In this document: positions 50,612-62,013 of the stretch, one piece after another
Position numbering within the stretch: the first letter of the stretch is position 1
How the letters are laid out: the number at the start of each line of letters is the position of its first letter
From: Silurus meridionalis
Taxonomy: Eukaryota > Chordata > Actinopteri > Siluriformes > Siluridae
Direction: 5' to 3'
Assembly: GCF_014805685.1 (NCBI RefSeq)
Contig: NC_060893.1
Span: 18,664,025-18,728,024, forward strand
Length of the DNA stretch: 64,000 nucleotides
Made by a program: the position numbers and the translations under genes
The notes under the pieces: generated by a model
Database searches by the model: none
The model's input: the letters and a program-made list of their open reading frames with translations, nothing else
What the model was told of the DNA's origin: nothing

Positions 50612-51823
50612 GTGTGTGTGTTTAATATTCATAATATTGTAAGATACGATTAATTCAGTATATGTACTTATGTATTGTTATTGAGATTAAAATTGATTAC
50701 ATTATTAAGAAAAATAAAAAATGGTAAAAAAAAAGCTGTTCTTTCTCATTCACCCGCTTGTTATACCGCAATGGGCTCCCTTATGCACATGATTTCAGTT
50801 TAGCACTCGGACAAGTTAATCAATGTAGAAAACAAAAATGTAGAATTTAGAAAAAAATTAAGGACCTTCTCATGATACACAATGTAGTTATCACACAGTT
50901 TCTGTGAGTGTTTGTATATCGCTATAGAGATTACAGTGTTGAACCTGTAACCTGCCCACCACCCCACCCCTCCAGTACTGGAACCGCGCACTGCTGTAGT
51001 GTTTGCATCAGCTCTAGTTCTCTCGTAATCAGACGAAAACTCATTTTTTGATGCATGTACGTGAAAGAAATGGGATTTACCGTGATACCAGTAAAATTTA
51101 GGGTTGAACGCGAGAGTATCAAATCCCCTCAGTAATAATGCATGGTGCTTTTTATATGCTGCTGACTTGTACCTTATAAATGAGTTAGTTTTTTGGCAGT
51201 AATGGGATTTAGCTTTAGCTTTCTCTACAGTCACACATGCCAAGACTGTTTCAGAGAAAGTTATGTAACAGCTGTGACTCTGTGGAGTCCATTAAAGAGC
51301 GCCCGGTTTTTTTTTTTTTTCGTTTTTTTTCTCCCTGAGACCAGATGGTTTAAATAGAAATAAAGCTTTAGGGAAAGGAGTTAAGGGCCTGCAGATACAA
51401 GACAGGGCATCCTGTTTTCAGCTTCAAATAATTACAGCTGTTCGGGACACCCCTGCATCTGTCCAAGTGTCACGCATTCAATCTAAAAAAGAATATAAAA
51501 TAAAATAAAAAGAAAGACTTGAGGGTGGGGGGTTCACATGCACAGTATGACATGCAGATTTTCAGAAATGCTTTCAATGACTCATCTAAAAAGATAAAAT
51601 AAAAAATACTATAGAAAATAACATTTAAATTAAACAGAATAAATTTTTTTAAGTAGCATAAAAATATATAATAATTTATTTTTTTAATTTGGGTGAAAAA
51701 AGTGTGAAAATTAAATACGTGCGGTCAGAGCAGTGGTGACGCAGTTCACCTCATTGCCCCATTTTGCATACTACTTGTCTCACGTTGTCTCTGTGTCTTT
51801 ACCCTTGTCTCATTCGTATGCAG
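50612..51823 (+). other. SH3RF2 intron
   Basis: A 1.2-kb intron with GT and AG ends. A 147-codon frame on the minus strand (50800-51243) has no recognised family and is treated as chance. Confidence 0.7.
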
Positions 51824-51919
51824 GGAGACGTCATCACCTTGTTAAAGCGAGTGGATGAGAACTGGGCTGAAGGGAAGTTGGGTGACAAGGTCGGAATCTT
51901 CCCCTTACAGTTTACAGAG
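51824..51919 (+). CDS. sh3rf2: SH3RF2 exon: second half of second SH3 domain
   Basis: This 96-base exon (32 codons, phase 0 at both ends) follows CGTATGCAG and ends before GTAAGA. It encodes [20 protein letters not shown] and then [12 protein letters not shown]. It joins in frame to the previous exon and completes the second SH3 domain, supplying the binding-groove tryptophan (ENWAEG) and the conserved GIFP turn. The run [16 protein letters not shown] is essentially identical to mammalian SH3RF2 and is the strongest evidence for the paralog. The intron before it is about 1.2 kb and the one after about 7 kb. Confidence 0.92.
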
Positions 51920-52722
51920 GTAAGACTGTTTTAAACATGCAAACATATCTTATTCCATAATTCCTTCATTTTGGCCCTGTAAGGTGTAGTAAGTGAATTT
52001 GTTTGGTCGCTAAAGCTAGCTGTATGGAAACACAGTGTCTGTATAGAGGCACACTCAGAAAAAAAAGTCATAGCCTAGATCTCTTAAAGGATTGTGTGGA
52101 TGGAGGGGCTTGCTAAGATCTTTGGTGTATTATTTGTATTTCTTTGGTGGTCCATATTTGCTTCTTCCATTCTTTTACAAATCTAGTCGGAACATGTGAC
52201 TATCCTCTGTGTAGGCAGTTCAGTTTCTATGTGGACTGGGAGTATTTTGCAGTTAAATATCTGAAATCAATCAAATCTATTTTTCTGCAGAATTGATCAC
52301 TATGTAATCTCTCAGAATCTTTGAAATGAAATTTAAGTAGACATAGAAATTAGTGGGAAATTCAGCACATCTAAAATAAACACAGAACATATACAACATA
52401 GATTATTGTTGTTTACATTTGTGGACAAACCATCTAGAATACATTACCATAATATTTTTGTCAACCTTCCCCAATAAAAGAAACTATTTGGCTATTAATA
52501 AATTGATTAGATTTAATCATTTAAAATAAGTTTAGTTATTTACTTGCAAATTAATACATTTGTTATGCTATGAACGTTGGAGGCCACCACTTGCTTGCAT
52601 GTTAAGGTATTGATTAGCATTAAGAAGGGAACATGCAGAGAATCTATTGTTCTTGAGATAACCACAGTGCTTTTGCAAGACTTTTGCTACTCACAAGGAA
52701 TAATCGCTTAAGTTTCATTGTT

Positions 52723-52728
<6 letters not shown>

Positions 52729-52781
<53 letters not shown>
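52729..52781. repeat. (CA)n microsatellite
   Basis: About 26 CA units within an SH3RF2 intron. Confidence 0.97.
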
Positions 52782-52783
<2 letters not shown>

Positions 52784-54599
52784 CATCGACCATCATAGAC
52801 ACAGTTAAATCAAACAGTAATTAAATGTTCTAAATTGATTAATACTAAGTGGGTTATGCATGTTTGTATCGTTAACGAGTACCAAAACATTTTCATACTC
52901 GTACTTGGTCTAAAAGCAATGATGTAGATGCGTCCTTACTTTTGAGCAAATTTTTTTTTTTCTCACAGCTGCCAGATGTTGTAAAAAGCATTAGAACTGT
53001 CTGCTGTTCAGTGCTATGCTTTTATGTTATGTTATACTCAACTTTATTTATTAATACTTTATAAATAAAATCTAAATAATATTTAGTGAAACAAGGAATG
53101 CATTTGCTTACATTCTTCTTCTTTTTTTTTTTTAAGTTTTGTATTTAATCATGGGAGGTGGCCTGTGGGAGTCAAGCAGGCTGAAACAATTGGCAAAGTC
53201 AAAACCGTGGAGATGAGTAAGCAGAAAAACTTTAGCTTCCTTGTTAGAATATTCATGTCTTTTCCCTTCAAGTGTAGCTCTTCAGGAAGTGAACATCTGC
53301 CTGGGTTTTTTTTTCTCGCCAATGGGAAAAAGTTGAAATACTTGTCTGTCGTAACCACACCTACACTACAAATATCCCTGTGTTATATCTGTTTTACAAA
53401 TATAATTAACTTATAGACATGTAATGTACAGAGTTGACCTGAGTGGTAGTATGCAAGCTTGATGAAATGGAAGATCTGATGATCATTTTTATATTTATAA
53501 AAATATTTTTGTTGATTTGCTATTATTATTATTATGTTTAATGTTAATGTTTAAAAGTTAATACAAAATATATACAACATAACTAAAATGTTATAAATAT
53601 TAATATATATAAATAAACACTAATAAGCAGGGACATAATATAATAGATAATAATAAATACATAGAATTCATTATGCAATCACCCAAGAATAAATTCTACA
53701 AATTTAAAAAGTCCATGCAAAATCATAAAATATAGAAAGTAATGAAAAATTGAATAAATATAAACTTTATTTATTTATTTATTTATTATTGAACTGTATT
53801 ACGTACTTAAGTGTCTGATCTTGTTTAGTAACTTATTCCCTTTATATGTATGTGAAAGCAAAATGCTGCATGGCAACATTTTCTTGTAATAAATTTTGTT
53901 TTTGCTGAGCAAACACCCAGAAAGAGCAGGTGTGAACAATAAAAGGTAAAAAAAAAAAAGGACGGAAAATGGCGGAGGAGTGTGGAGTGTGATATGGATG
54001 GCAAGGCCATAATACAATTGTGTGGTCCTCACAAACTTCTGTAAACAAATCTCATATGACAACATATAAAAACCACAACAGATTTCAATTTCAGTGCCAT
54101 TTTTATAAAAACGTAAACCGATGATATCGTTTCAGAACTGTTGTGGTTTATTAAGATGCAGTTTTGCAAATCTGTATCATATGTACTGTATTTATTCAGT
54201 TGTTTTTTTATTGTGCTAAACATTTAATGTGCCTGCAGAGGTCTGAAGGTCACATGATGTAGCTCGTTTTGGTTTTATTTTATATCTTTGAGCAATAAAC
54301 AGTCTTACACTACACTGAATTTGTTGAGACACTCAGTCCTGGGAAGACTCTAGTCAGCTCTTTGTTTGTAAAACAGTAAAATAGTGAATTTCTAATTATT
54401 TTTGGCCTTATAACTCTTTCCCAGATTGATAGAACTTCTCTGAGGTTATGGTTGAGTCCCTTATTGCCTGGCCCAATGCAGTTGAGTTGCACTTGAGTGC
54501 TCCAAAAACGCCAGACGTTTTGCTTTTCTAGAGTTAGTTGCACTTTTTGATGAGTCACTAATCATGTGCATTTCATAAGTAACACCTAGCGGCTGCATA

Positions 54600-54955
54600 C
54601 ACAATATGGATGAAAATAGTGAGACACCTGACTTTTCAAGCCCTGTTTGGTTCTTCCCCAAACTGTCCACAAATCTGGAGGCTCACCATTGTATATGATC
54701 TCTTTGCATGACTTGAAGATATGGTTTACACGGGTTAGTGTGGAAAACCTTTGGGATGCATTGGAATGCTGATTGCACCGCAGGTCTCCTCAACCGACAT
54801 TCGCACCTGACTTTACTAACACCTATGTGGCTAAATGAGCAAAACCTTCGCAAGAACACTCCAAAATCTTGTGGAACATCTTCGCAGAAGAGTGGAGGTT
54901 ATTATAAGAGAAAATGGGGGCCAATAGTGGAACAGGGTGTTCCACACTAAATCCA
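54600..54955 (+). repeat. Tc1-derived short element
   Basis: ATATGGATGAAAATAGTGAG, TTTGGTTCTTCCCCAAACTG, CTGACTTTACTAACACCTAT and TCGCAGAAGAGTGGAGGTTA appear in the family order. Confidence 0.8.
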
Positions 54956-55624
54956 TTTAGGGTTCTCTCTTAATGTCTGTAGAAGTAAGATGGGTAAACT
55001 TATTTTTACGCCAGCCAGATAATCAAAGTTTGTTTTTTAACAGAGAAGTTAATGGCCAGTTGTCAACTTTGTGTTTTTTTTGGCCAGCTATGTATTGTTG
55101 CTCCATTAAGTTTCTAGCTGATTCTAAATATGGCATTCAGACCTGGAGTCTGTTCCCGTTGTCTGCCTGCAAAGAGGAACAAAGAAGATAAGATGCCAGT
55201 AAAGGAAGCTCTTATGAGACTGATAAAATTAGATAGGAATCGATTACAGACGATCCTGTCACCCCAACACCCCCACTGGGGCCAGTAAGCTGAGTAATAG
55301 TTTAGTCTAGTTAAGGGCTGTATATATGTGTGTATATATTTAGAATGAAAGAGACCAATCTGTAATCTATCTAACAGTGCAGTATCCAGTACCTCTGTTA
55401 TTTAGATTACTTGTATACTGGAAAGTGGAGAACAGGCACCTTTGTTTTATTCTTATTATAAAAAAGAAGTAATAATTGTATATGTTCAATGAATTATGTT
55501 TTTTTTTTTATGTTTTTTTACCAGTTTCAGCTTATGCAGCATTGATACAGTGGGGGGAAAAAAGGCAGCTGGTTTTCTTGTCTATTTTTAAAGAAGTAAG
55601 AAAAGTGCTGAGAAAGAACGATTC

Positions 55625-56030
55625 GCTATATGGAAAAAAAAAATATTTGGACACCTGCCTTTTTCAGCCATTCGTGGTTCCTTTCCAAACAGTTATCACA
55701 AGGTTTGAGGCACACAGTTGTATAGGGTTTTGTATAGTATAGGGTCTTTGGATTCAGCAGGATTACATTTGTCCCTTCATTTGAACTAGGAGACCCAAAC
55801 CTGTTCTAGCATGACCGTGCCCCTGTCCACAAAGCCAGCTCCATTAAGATAAAGGGTTGGAGTGAAAGATTTTGAGTGGCCTGCTATCGAGCTCTAAAAA
55901 CAACCTTTCTGAACACCTTTGGGATGAATTAGAATGCTGAATGTACCCCAGGCCTCCTCACCTCGCCTACATCAGTACCTGACTAACTCTCTTGTGGTTG
56001 AATGAGCAGAAATCTCCACAATTCAATTTA
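55625..56030 (+). repeat. Tc1-derived short element
   Basis: The tip GCTATATGG with ATATTTGGACACCTGCC is followed by GAGACCCAAACCTGTTCTAG and TTTGGGATGAATTAGAATGC. It lies 0.7 kb after the copy at 54600-54955 in the same orientation. Confidence 0.82.
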
Positions 56031-56501
56031 ATAAAATGCAATGCAGGTACTTTGGTGTTTCTAAGACCCACCTGAGTGAATTAAGACATTGGGTGGAGAC
56101 TGTAAATGACTTGACTCAGTTTTTGCATTGATCTTGGTGTTTGTGTCCATATATCTTTTGTTTAAAGGGCATAATGTACTTTTATAAGATGTGTTCAAAG
56201 CCAACTGTTTTGTGGCATCCTCATCACTTCTTAACACTACTGAGATGTTAGGGTTATAATTTCTCATCCTAGCGCAGGCATCTATGCTATTGGCTCATAT
56301 CCCTGCTATGTGAAGCATTTGAAGCTCTGTTGTGTGTGTTTATATTCTGGGAACTCCCCTCCCTATACATGCTTGTCATTCCCTTGGTGATCCAGTACAT
56401 CATGTCTTAAATATTAAGCACTGTCCTTCGTGCTTCCTCTGTCTGTGCAGACCTGTGTGTATTGAGTATAGCATTTTCGCATAGTCGCCTTTGCGACCCG
56501 A

Positions 56502-56664
<163 letters not shown>

Positions 56665-56759
56665 ATAGAAAACATATATATCAAACTCGGCTGCTTACAG
56701 TTCTGCCATTTGTGTCTCTTGTTTGTTAAGAAAATGTCATTTTAATTGTTTAGCAGTAA

Positions 56760-58112
56760 ATGTCTCCTGTTCTCCAAAAATAACTTAACATACAGCCATT
56801 ATTGTCTAAATAAATGTCAACAAAAGTGAGTACACCCTAAGTGAACATGTCAAAGAACATGTCACCCCAAGTGAACGTGCCCAAAGTGACAATATTTTGT
56901 GTGAGCACCACTGTTATCTAGCACTGCCTTAATCCTCCTGGATATGGAATTCACCAGAGCTCACAGGTTGTTGCTGGGATCCTTTTCCACTTCACCATAA
57001 TGACATCACGGAGCTGCTAGATGTTAGACACACGGCACTTCTCCACCTTTCACATGAGGATACTCCACAGGTGCTCAATAGGGTATAGGTCTGGAAACAT
57101 ATTTGGCCACTCAATCACCTTCACCTTTAGCTTCCTCAGCAAGGCAGTTGTCTTCTTGGCGGTGTATTTGGGGTTGTTATTCTGTTGGAAAACTGCCCTT
57201 CAGCCAGTTCCTAGCGGGAGAGCATCATGTTGTACTTCAGAATGTCACAGTACATGTTGGAATCCATGTTTCCCTCAATGACCCGCAGCTCCCCAGTACC
57301 AGCAGCACTCATGCAGCCCCAGACCATGATGCTACCACCACCATGCTTGACCGTAGGCAAGACAATTTTCTTGGTTCTCCTCACCAGGGCATCACTACAC
57401 ATGCTGGACACCATCTGAGTCAAACAAGTTTATCTTGGTCTCATCAGACCAAAGGACATGGTTCCATTAATTTATGGTCTTGGACAGGTTGTCTTCAGTG
57501 AACTGTTTGTGGGCTTTCTTGTGAACAAGCTTCAAAAGAGGCTTCCTTCTTGGACAACGACCATGCAAACAGACTTATTGCAGTGTGCATTGTATGGTCT
57601 GAGAATTGGCAAGCAACCTTTAAAGCATTGCATTTAAAGGAGCTTCTGCAGTTGATGCACAACACAAGGACTCAACTTCTTTGATGGACCCATGCGAGAG
57701 CTGTTCTGAGTTGAACCCAACCCCTGGCCACTGTACTGTACCTCAGTTTGAGGGTGTTACTGATCTTCTTTCAGCCTCAGCAATCTTTGTGGAGAGCAAC
57801 GATTCTCAAATCCTCAGAGAGTTCTTTGCTATGAGGTGCCATGTTGAACATCCAGTGGTCAGTATGAGAATTGTACTTAAAGCACCAAATTCTAACTGCT
57901 CTAATACAAGATACACAAATTTGTATGGTCCTGTCAAGCAGACAAAAACATGAACATGATGAATATGATGTGTGTCTTTGCATAGTTACATGATGTAGAG
58001 CTATTATTAGATAGGGTGTACTTACTTTTGTTGTCAGCTATTTTTGGAATATATTAAAAGATATCCTAAAATGGTAGCTAAAATGTGAGGGGTGTACTCA
58101 CTTGTGAGACAC
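56760..58112 (-). mobile_element. Tc1-like DNA transposon, left tip lost
   Basis: The right end has outer GGGGTGTACTCACTTGTGAG (58090) and inner AGGGTGTACTTACTTTTGTT (58013) repeats. The left has only the inner partner (CAACAAAAGTGAGTACACCC near 56818). The interior is a decayed transposase on the minus strand. Confidence 0.88.
56885..57842 (-). pseudogene. Tc1-like transposase pseudogene
   Basis: It reads on the minus strand from the ATG complementary to 57840-57842 (MAPHSKELSEDLRIVALHKD). KHGGGSIMVWGCMSAAGTGE near 57310 and FPDLYPIEHLW near 57080 show the catalytic core, with the glutamate still present. The middle of the N-terminal half (57600-57750) is scrambled, and stops occur after WSIL and within the C-terminus. 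The lineage differs from the copies at 18713 and 7791, as its terminal repeats are unrelated. It is inactive. Confidence 0.87.
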
Positions 58113-58674
58113 TGTTTGTGTGCATGCAATGTTTTTTGCATTTTATGAAACCAGTGCATCCTTGAAAAAACGTTGTTGCCATAAGTATGATTTTGCTGCG
58201 TTTGTTGTTTAGATGTCACAGGCCTGAAAATGTAAAAATCTTAGCCTGAAAAAAAGCCTCTCAGTTCTGCCACTTGTAACAGAAGGTGGAAGATGGTTTG
58301 TCACTGTAATATTACAGACTGCTGCTTTAATTTTAATTGCATTTTAAACAGGAATATATTAAGGGATATATAAAAAAAAGGTTTACTGTCTAATGATGTA
58401 AATAGGCTTATTAAAGCAGATATTTTGCACTTTCTCCTTATAGTCATTAATTCATTTTAAAATTCCTTTTCAAATCAATTATTTTCTGTATTGGTTGTTA
58501 GTCAAATAAAAGCATTTTCAGTGTTCTCACACTCTGTCCTCCTGGCAAACTTTGTCTCGGCTCTGGCCAGCCAACCGTGAAGGCGCAGTAATGTTTCCTT
58601 TGCTTTGGTGGCATAACAGCACATCACTGAAGGGGGAGAGGGAACATCAATCGTAGATGTGCAGTGCTGCAGTG

Positions 58675-58677
<3 letters not shown>

Positions 58678-58714
<37 letters not shown>
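58678..58714. repeat. (TC)n microsatellite
   Basis: About 18 TC units, roughly 250 bases before an SH3RF2 acceptor. Confidence 0.96.
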
Positions 58715-58720
<6 letters not shown>

Positions 58721-58960
58721 CACACACTTTTTTTCTGAAACTCACAGCAGCTCACAGCAGGGCAGATCAGAAAGAGCAGGGCACTCACCCAGACGTGACT
58801 AATGGCTTTATGCTGTCGTCTTACTTATTGAAAGAAAACTTCATGCTGGATAGAGCTTTAGCAGGTGAAACAGCCCAAAAAGAAGCACAGCACTGTGTCT
58901 CCACACACTCATTGCTGTCTCTACTTCAGCTTTTAACGTTTCTGCTTTTCCTCTCTTCAG

Positions 58961-59251
58961 TTAAACCCGACCGCCTTCAGACTCCTGGCGAACGCGAAGG
59001 CGAGCGATTTGGCAGAATTTCGTGTGCAGAACGCAAGAGGGAGCAGCAGGAGGGTGAGCCTAGACGGCAACCACAGACGTCTCCCCAGGACGCAGCCGAG
59101 CACAGCCAGGCCTCCCGATGTCAGCGTCCTTAACACTCTGAATCACGGTCACATCCAGACCTCAGCAGCTCCTAGTGCTCCTCTCAAGCAGGGCCGGCCC
59201 ACCGCCGTCTCCAAACAGAGGTCCGGAAGCACTCGGAGAAGCCTATCTAAG
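58961..59251 (+). CDS. sh3rf2: SH3RF2 exon: basic linker after second SH3
   Basis: The exon is 291 bases, 97 codons, phase 0, with acceptor CTCTCTTCAG and donor GTGAGG. It encodes a low-complexity linker rich in Arg, Ser, Pro and Ala, starting LNPTAFRLLANAK and containing SSRRVSLDGNHRRLPR and SVLNTLNHGHIQTS. Human SH3RF2 has a similar stretch at the same place, with a basic Ser/Arg segment followed by ALNTLN, so the assignment rests on position, phase and this short match. The linker is probably disordered. RRVS resembles a basophilic kinase site, which is an inference. The exons for the third SH3 domain and the C-terminus lie beyond the right edge. Confidence 0.85.
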
Positions 59252-59637
59252 GTGAGGAAGCAGTGTGTAAGGGAGTGTATGGGAGAATGCTGGTGCCACG
59301 TGTTTATGTTTTGGTCATCAGCAGTTAATGCTTAATTAATGTTTCAAATCTTCTTTTTGGGGGGAGGGCATGCGAAAGCATAAACCATGGTCAATGATCA
59401 TAAGTGCGAATTGTTACACAGTGACGCTCAAGTAGTGACTTATTTGTTAAAAGTCCACGGATCCGGCTCATTAAATCGATTTAATGTCCTCGCTCGCTTC
59501 AAGTAGCTCATTTCCGAAAGCATAATTTTGACTCTACCTCACTTTAAGTCGCTTTTATGGACTGAAACTGTGATTATGAAGATGGATTATTGTTGGATTG
59601 AAAGTCAGATCCAGGTCAGGTGCTTTAAACAGTCACT

Positions 59638-59671
59638 GTGTGTGTGTGCGTGTGCGTGTGTGTGTGTGTGT
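59638..59671. repeat. (GT)n microsatellite
   Basis: A GT tract with GC interruptions. Confidence 0.93.
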
Positions 59672-60956
59672 GGTGCCCTTTTAACTCGTTTTAAAGATAA
59701 GTCCTGAATGATCAACAGCTCAGCTCGGAAACAGAGTCTGAAGTCAGTTTCCTGCCTTCGCTGCTATTTTTCCTAGCAGCACATCTCTTTTATGATATCT
59801 TATGTGTCATTGTTTGTATACACGTTTTTCTATTTCTGGAGCTAAAAAAAAAGAAATTCTCCCTTTTTTTCCGTTGCTACTTTGTAATCTCATGACTCAT
59901 GTGGTTATGTAACACCCCCCTTCTTATCTGGTTGAAAGGCTTATTTCTCCCGCCCGAGCACAGACTCCCTCCTCTCGCCCATTCCTCCTTGCGAGATCCT
60001 TACCTCCCTCCATCCCTCCTTTATCTCGTGCATGGGGCGCGCCATTAATAGATGATTGCGCAAATACAGAGCTCATCATCACACGTTGAGAACCCTCTCA
60101 GCCTCCAACTTTGATTATGCTTAATTCCATCTCCGTCATAATTATATACCAATCTGTTTTTTTTTTCTTGTTGTTGGTATTCAGGCTGCTGAAGAATTCA
60201 TTTATTTTTATTTTGAAGGAGCACTTTGTATATTTTTGTTTTTGCGGTATTTGTTTACAATTGCAAATAGACTCCACCCTGAAGATAATGCTCATGAAAA
60301 ATATAGACATCTGAGGTTAAAAAAAAGAAAGAAATGAAAAGCACAACTAGTCAAAACTTTTGCGATATTTTGATCATACATTTCAGTATAAAGAAAATAT
60401 TTCGTGAGATTTATTTGAAATATAACTTATAGCACGTCTATAAAGGATCGTAAAGATTACAAAATGCACCTTTTCAATTGTATGTATGCATATCATTATT
60501 CTGCCTATATCAGAGAAGGGTTGAATTACAATATTTTACTTAGGTTTTAATATAAATGACCATAATATACAGCACCTTTCTGAGTTTAGCGAGTATTATT
60601 AGCATTGTGCCTTTTTTATTTTTATCGCTCCCTCTTTCATCTATACTAATGATTATTCAAATAATAATTATACTAATACTAACTTGATAAACGAAAAATG
60701 TAAATTACTAAATATTAAGGTTGTTTAGGGTTATCATGGATACTGAAAATACTTTTTTTTTAATATGTACAGTAATACAGTAATGATATTTTTGCCACAT
60801 CTCTCACTTGGATGTTTTTTTCCCCTCAACTTAAATGTTTTCTATTTTAGTCCTCTCTCTCACCTACCTCCTGACTCTCATGTAGTGCATGTCAGCCCTA
60901 CCAGTGTAGGAGGCTGAAGGCTGCACACGCCTCCTCGAATGCAAATTCTACCTCAG

Positions 60957-60962
<6 letters not shown>

Positions 60963-61033
<71 letters not shown>
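60963..61033. repeat. (AC)n-(AG)n compound microsatellite
   Basis: About 15 AC units then about 20 AG units. Confidence 0.97.
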
Positions 61034-61040
<7 letters not shown>

Positions 61041-61544
61041 CAGCCCTGCTCATGATCTCCACATAACACAGCTGAAATTCCAACCTGAACACAGTGGCAG
61101 GGCTTCATTTCTGCACCACTAAGCCGTGAAATTATCGAGTGAGTCACCAAGATTCTTCAAAACTCACCTTCAGGCATACCTGTTTTTCCCACGGCTTTTA
61201 ACTACTGTAGTGCAAAAAAAACCCCACCGTGTTTGCATGCAAAATTACATTAAGCAACAAATGTCTAAAAGGGATCTAATGACTGAAAACAAAAAGGCAA
61301 TCCACACCCTGTTAAGCACTCGTTACAATTTTATTATCCAACTGTTCGTCTCACAGCACATTTTTAAATAACTAGAGAAAATAATTGTGAAGGTATATAA
61401 TTATGAAATTGAGGACACAAGTTTAGAAGTTTTTTTCCCCTTCACTCATGCCAACCAATGGTTCTCCATGAATCCCCCCTACATATCAAATAACCATTAA
61501 TACTGCTGATCTGACATATTAACACACACACTCAACATGATTTA

Positions 61545-62008
61545 GACAGGTGTGAAAATGCTATGAAGTAAGAAGGAATTGTAAGAACATATTTTTTTTA
61601 AAAATCAATATTTGGTGTAAAAGTTGACGTGTTAGAAGCAGGAAAAATGGGCAAGCGTAAGGATATGAGCGAGTTTGACGATGGCCAAATTGTGGCGTCT
61701 AGACGTCTGGGTCAGAGCATCTCCAAAACTGCAGCTCTTGTGGGATGTTACTGGTCTGCAGTGGTCAGTATCTGTCAAAAGTGCTCCAAGGAAGGAACAG
61801 TGGTGAACCCGGGACAGGGTCGTGTGCGGCCGAGGATCATTAATGCACGTCTGGACTGTGTGGTCCGATCCAACAGACGAGCTCAAACTGTTGAAAACGT
61901 TAATGCTGTAGATGCTCGACAGGTCACTGTTTTTTTTCCAGCAATATGGGAACCAACAAAATATTATGCAGGAGGTCATAATGTCATACCTGGTCGATAT
62001 ATGACATT
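61545..62008 (+). mobile_element. Chimeric, internally deleted Tc1-like element
   Basis: The right end GGTCATAATGTCATACCTGG is the terminal repeat of one common fish Tc1 lineage and follows that lineage's transposase start. The left edge, CAGGTGTGAAAATGCTATGA and TCAATATTTGGTGTAA, looks like the end of a different lineage. The expected left terminal repeat is absent. Confidence 0.7.
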
Positions 62009-62012
62009 TTAA
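61647..62012 (+). pseudogene. Truncated Tc1-like transposase, DNA-binding part only
   Basis: From its ATG at 61647 the frame encodes about 121 residues. [34 protein letters not shown] and [17 protein letters not shown] form the N-terminal helix-turn-helix region. Similarity stops after VENVNA. The frame then joins, still open, to sequence matching the far 3' end ([15 protein letters not shown]). All three catalytic acidic residues are therefore deleted. Known full-length relatives are about 340 residues. The product, if made, could bind terminal repeats but not cut; that is inference. Confidence 0.85.
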
Positions 62013-62013
62013 T

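Larger units (their letters stand above)
59252..61544 (+). other. SH3RF2 intron, repeat tracts
   Basis: After the GTGAGG donor there are GT repeats (59638-59671) and an (AC)n-(AG)n compound tract (60963-61033). A GC-richer patch near 59930-60080 (CCGCCCGAGCACAG, GGGGCGCGCCATTAATAG) stands out but holds no frame. No further exon is recognised. Confidence 0.6.

Noticed and set aside
50800..51243. 147-codon open frame on the minus strand in an SH3RF2 intron
   Set aside because: No recognised domain, no splice or poly(A) context, and it lies within an intron of a confirmed gene.
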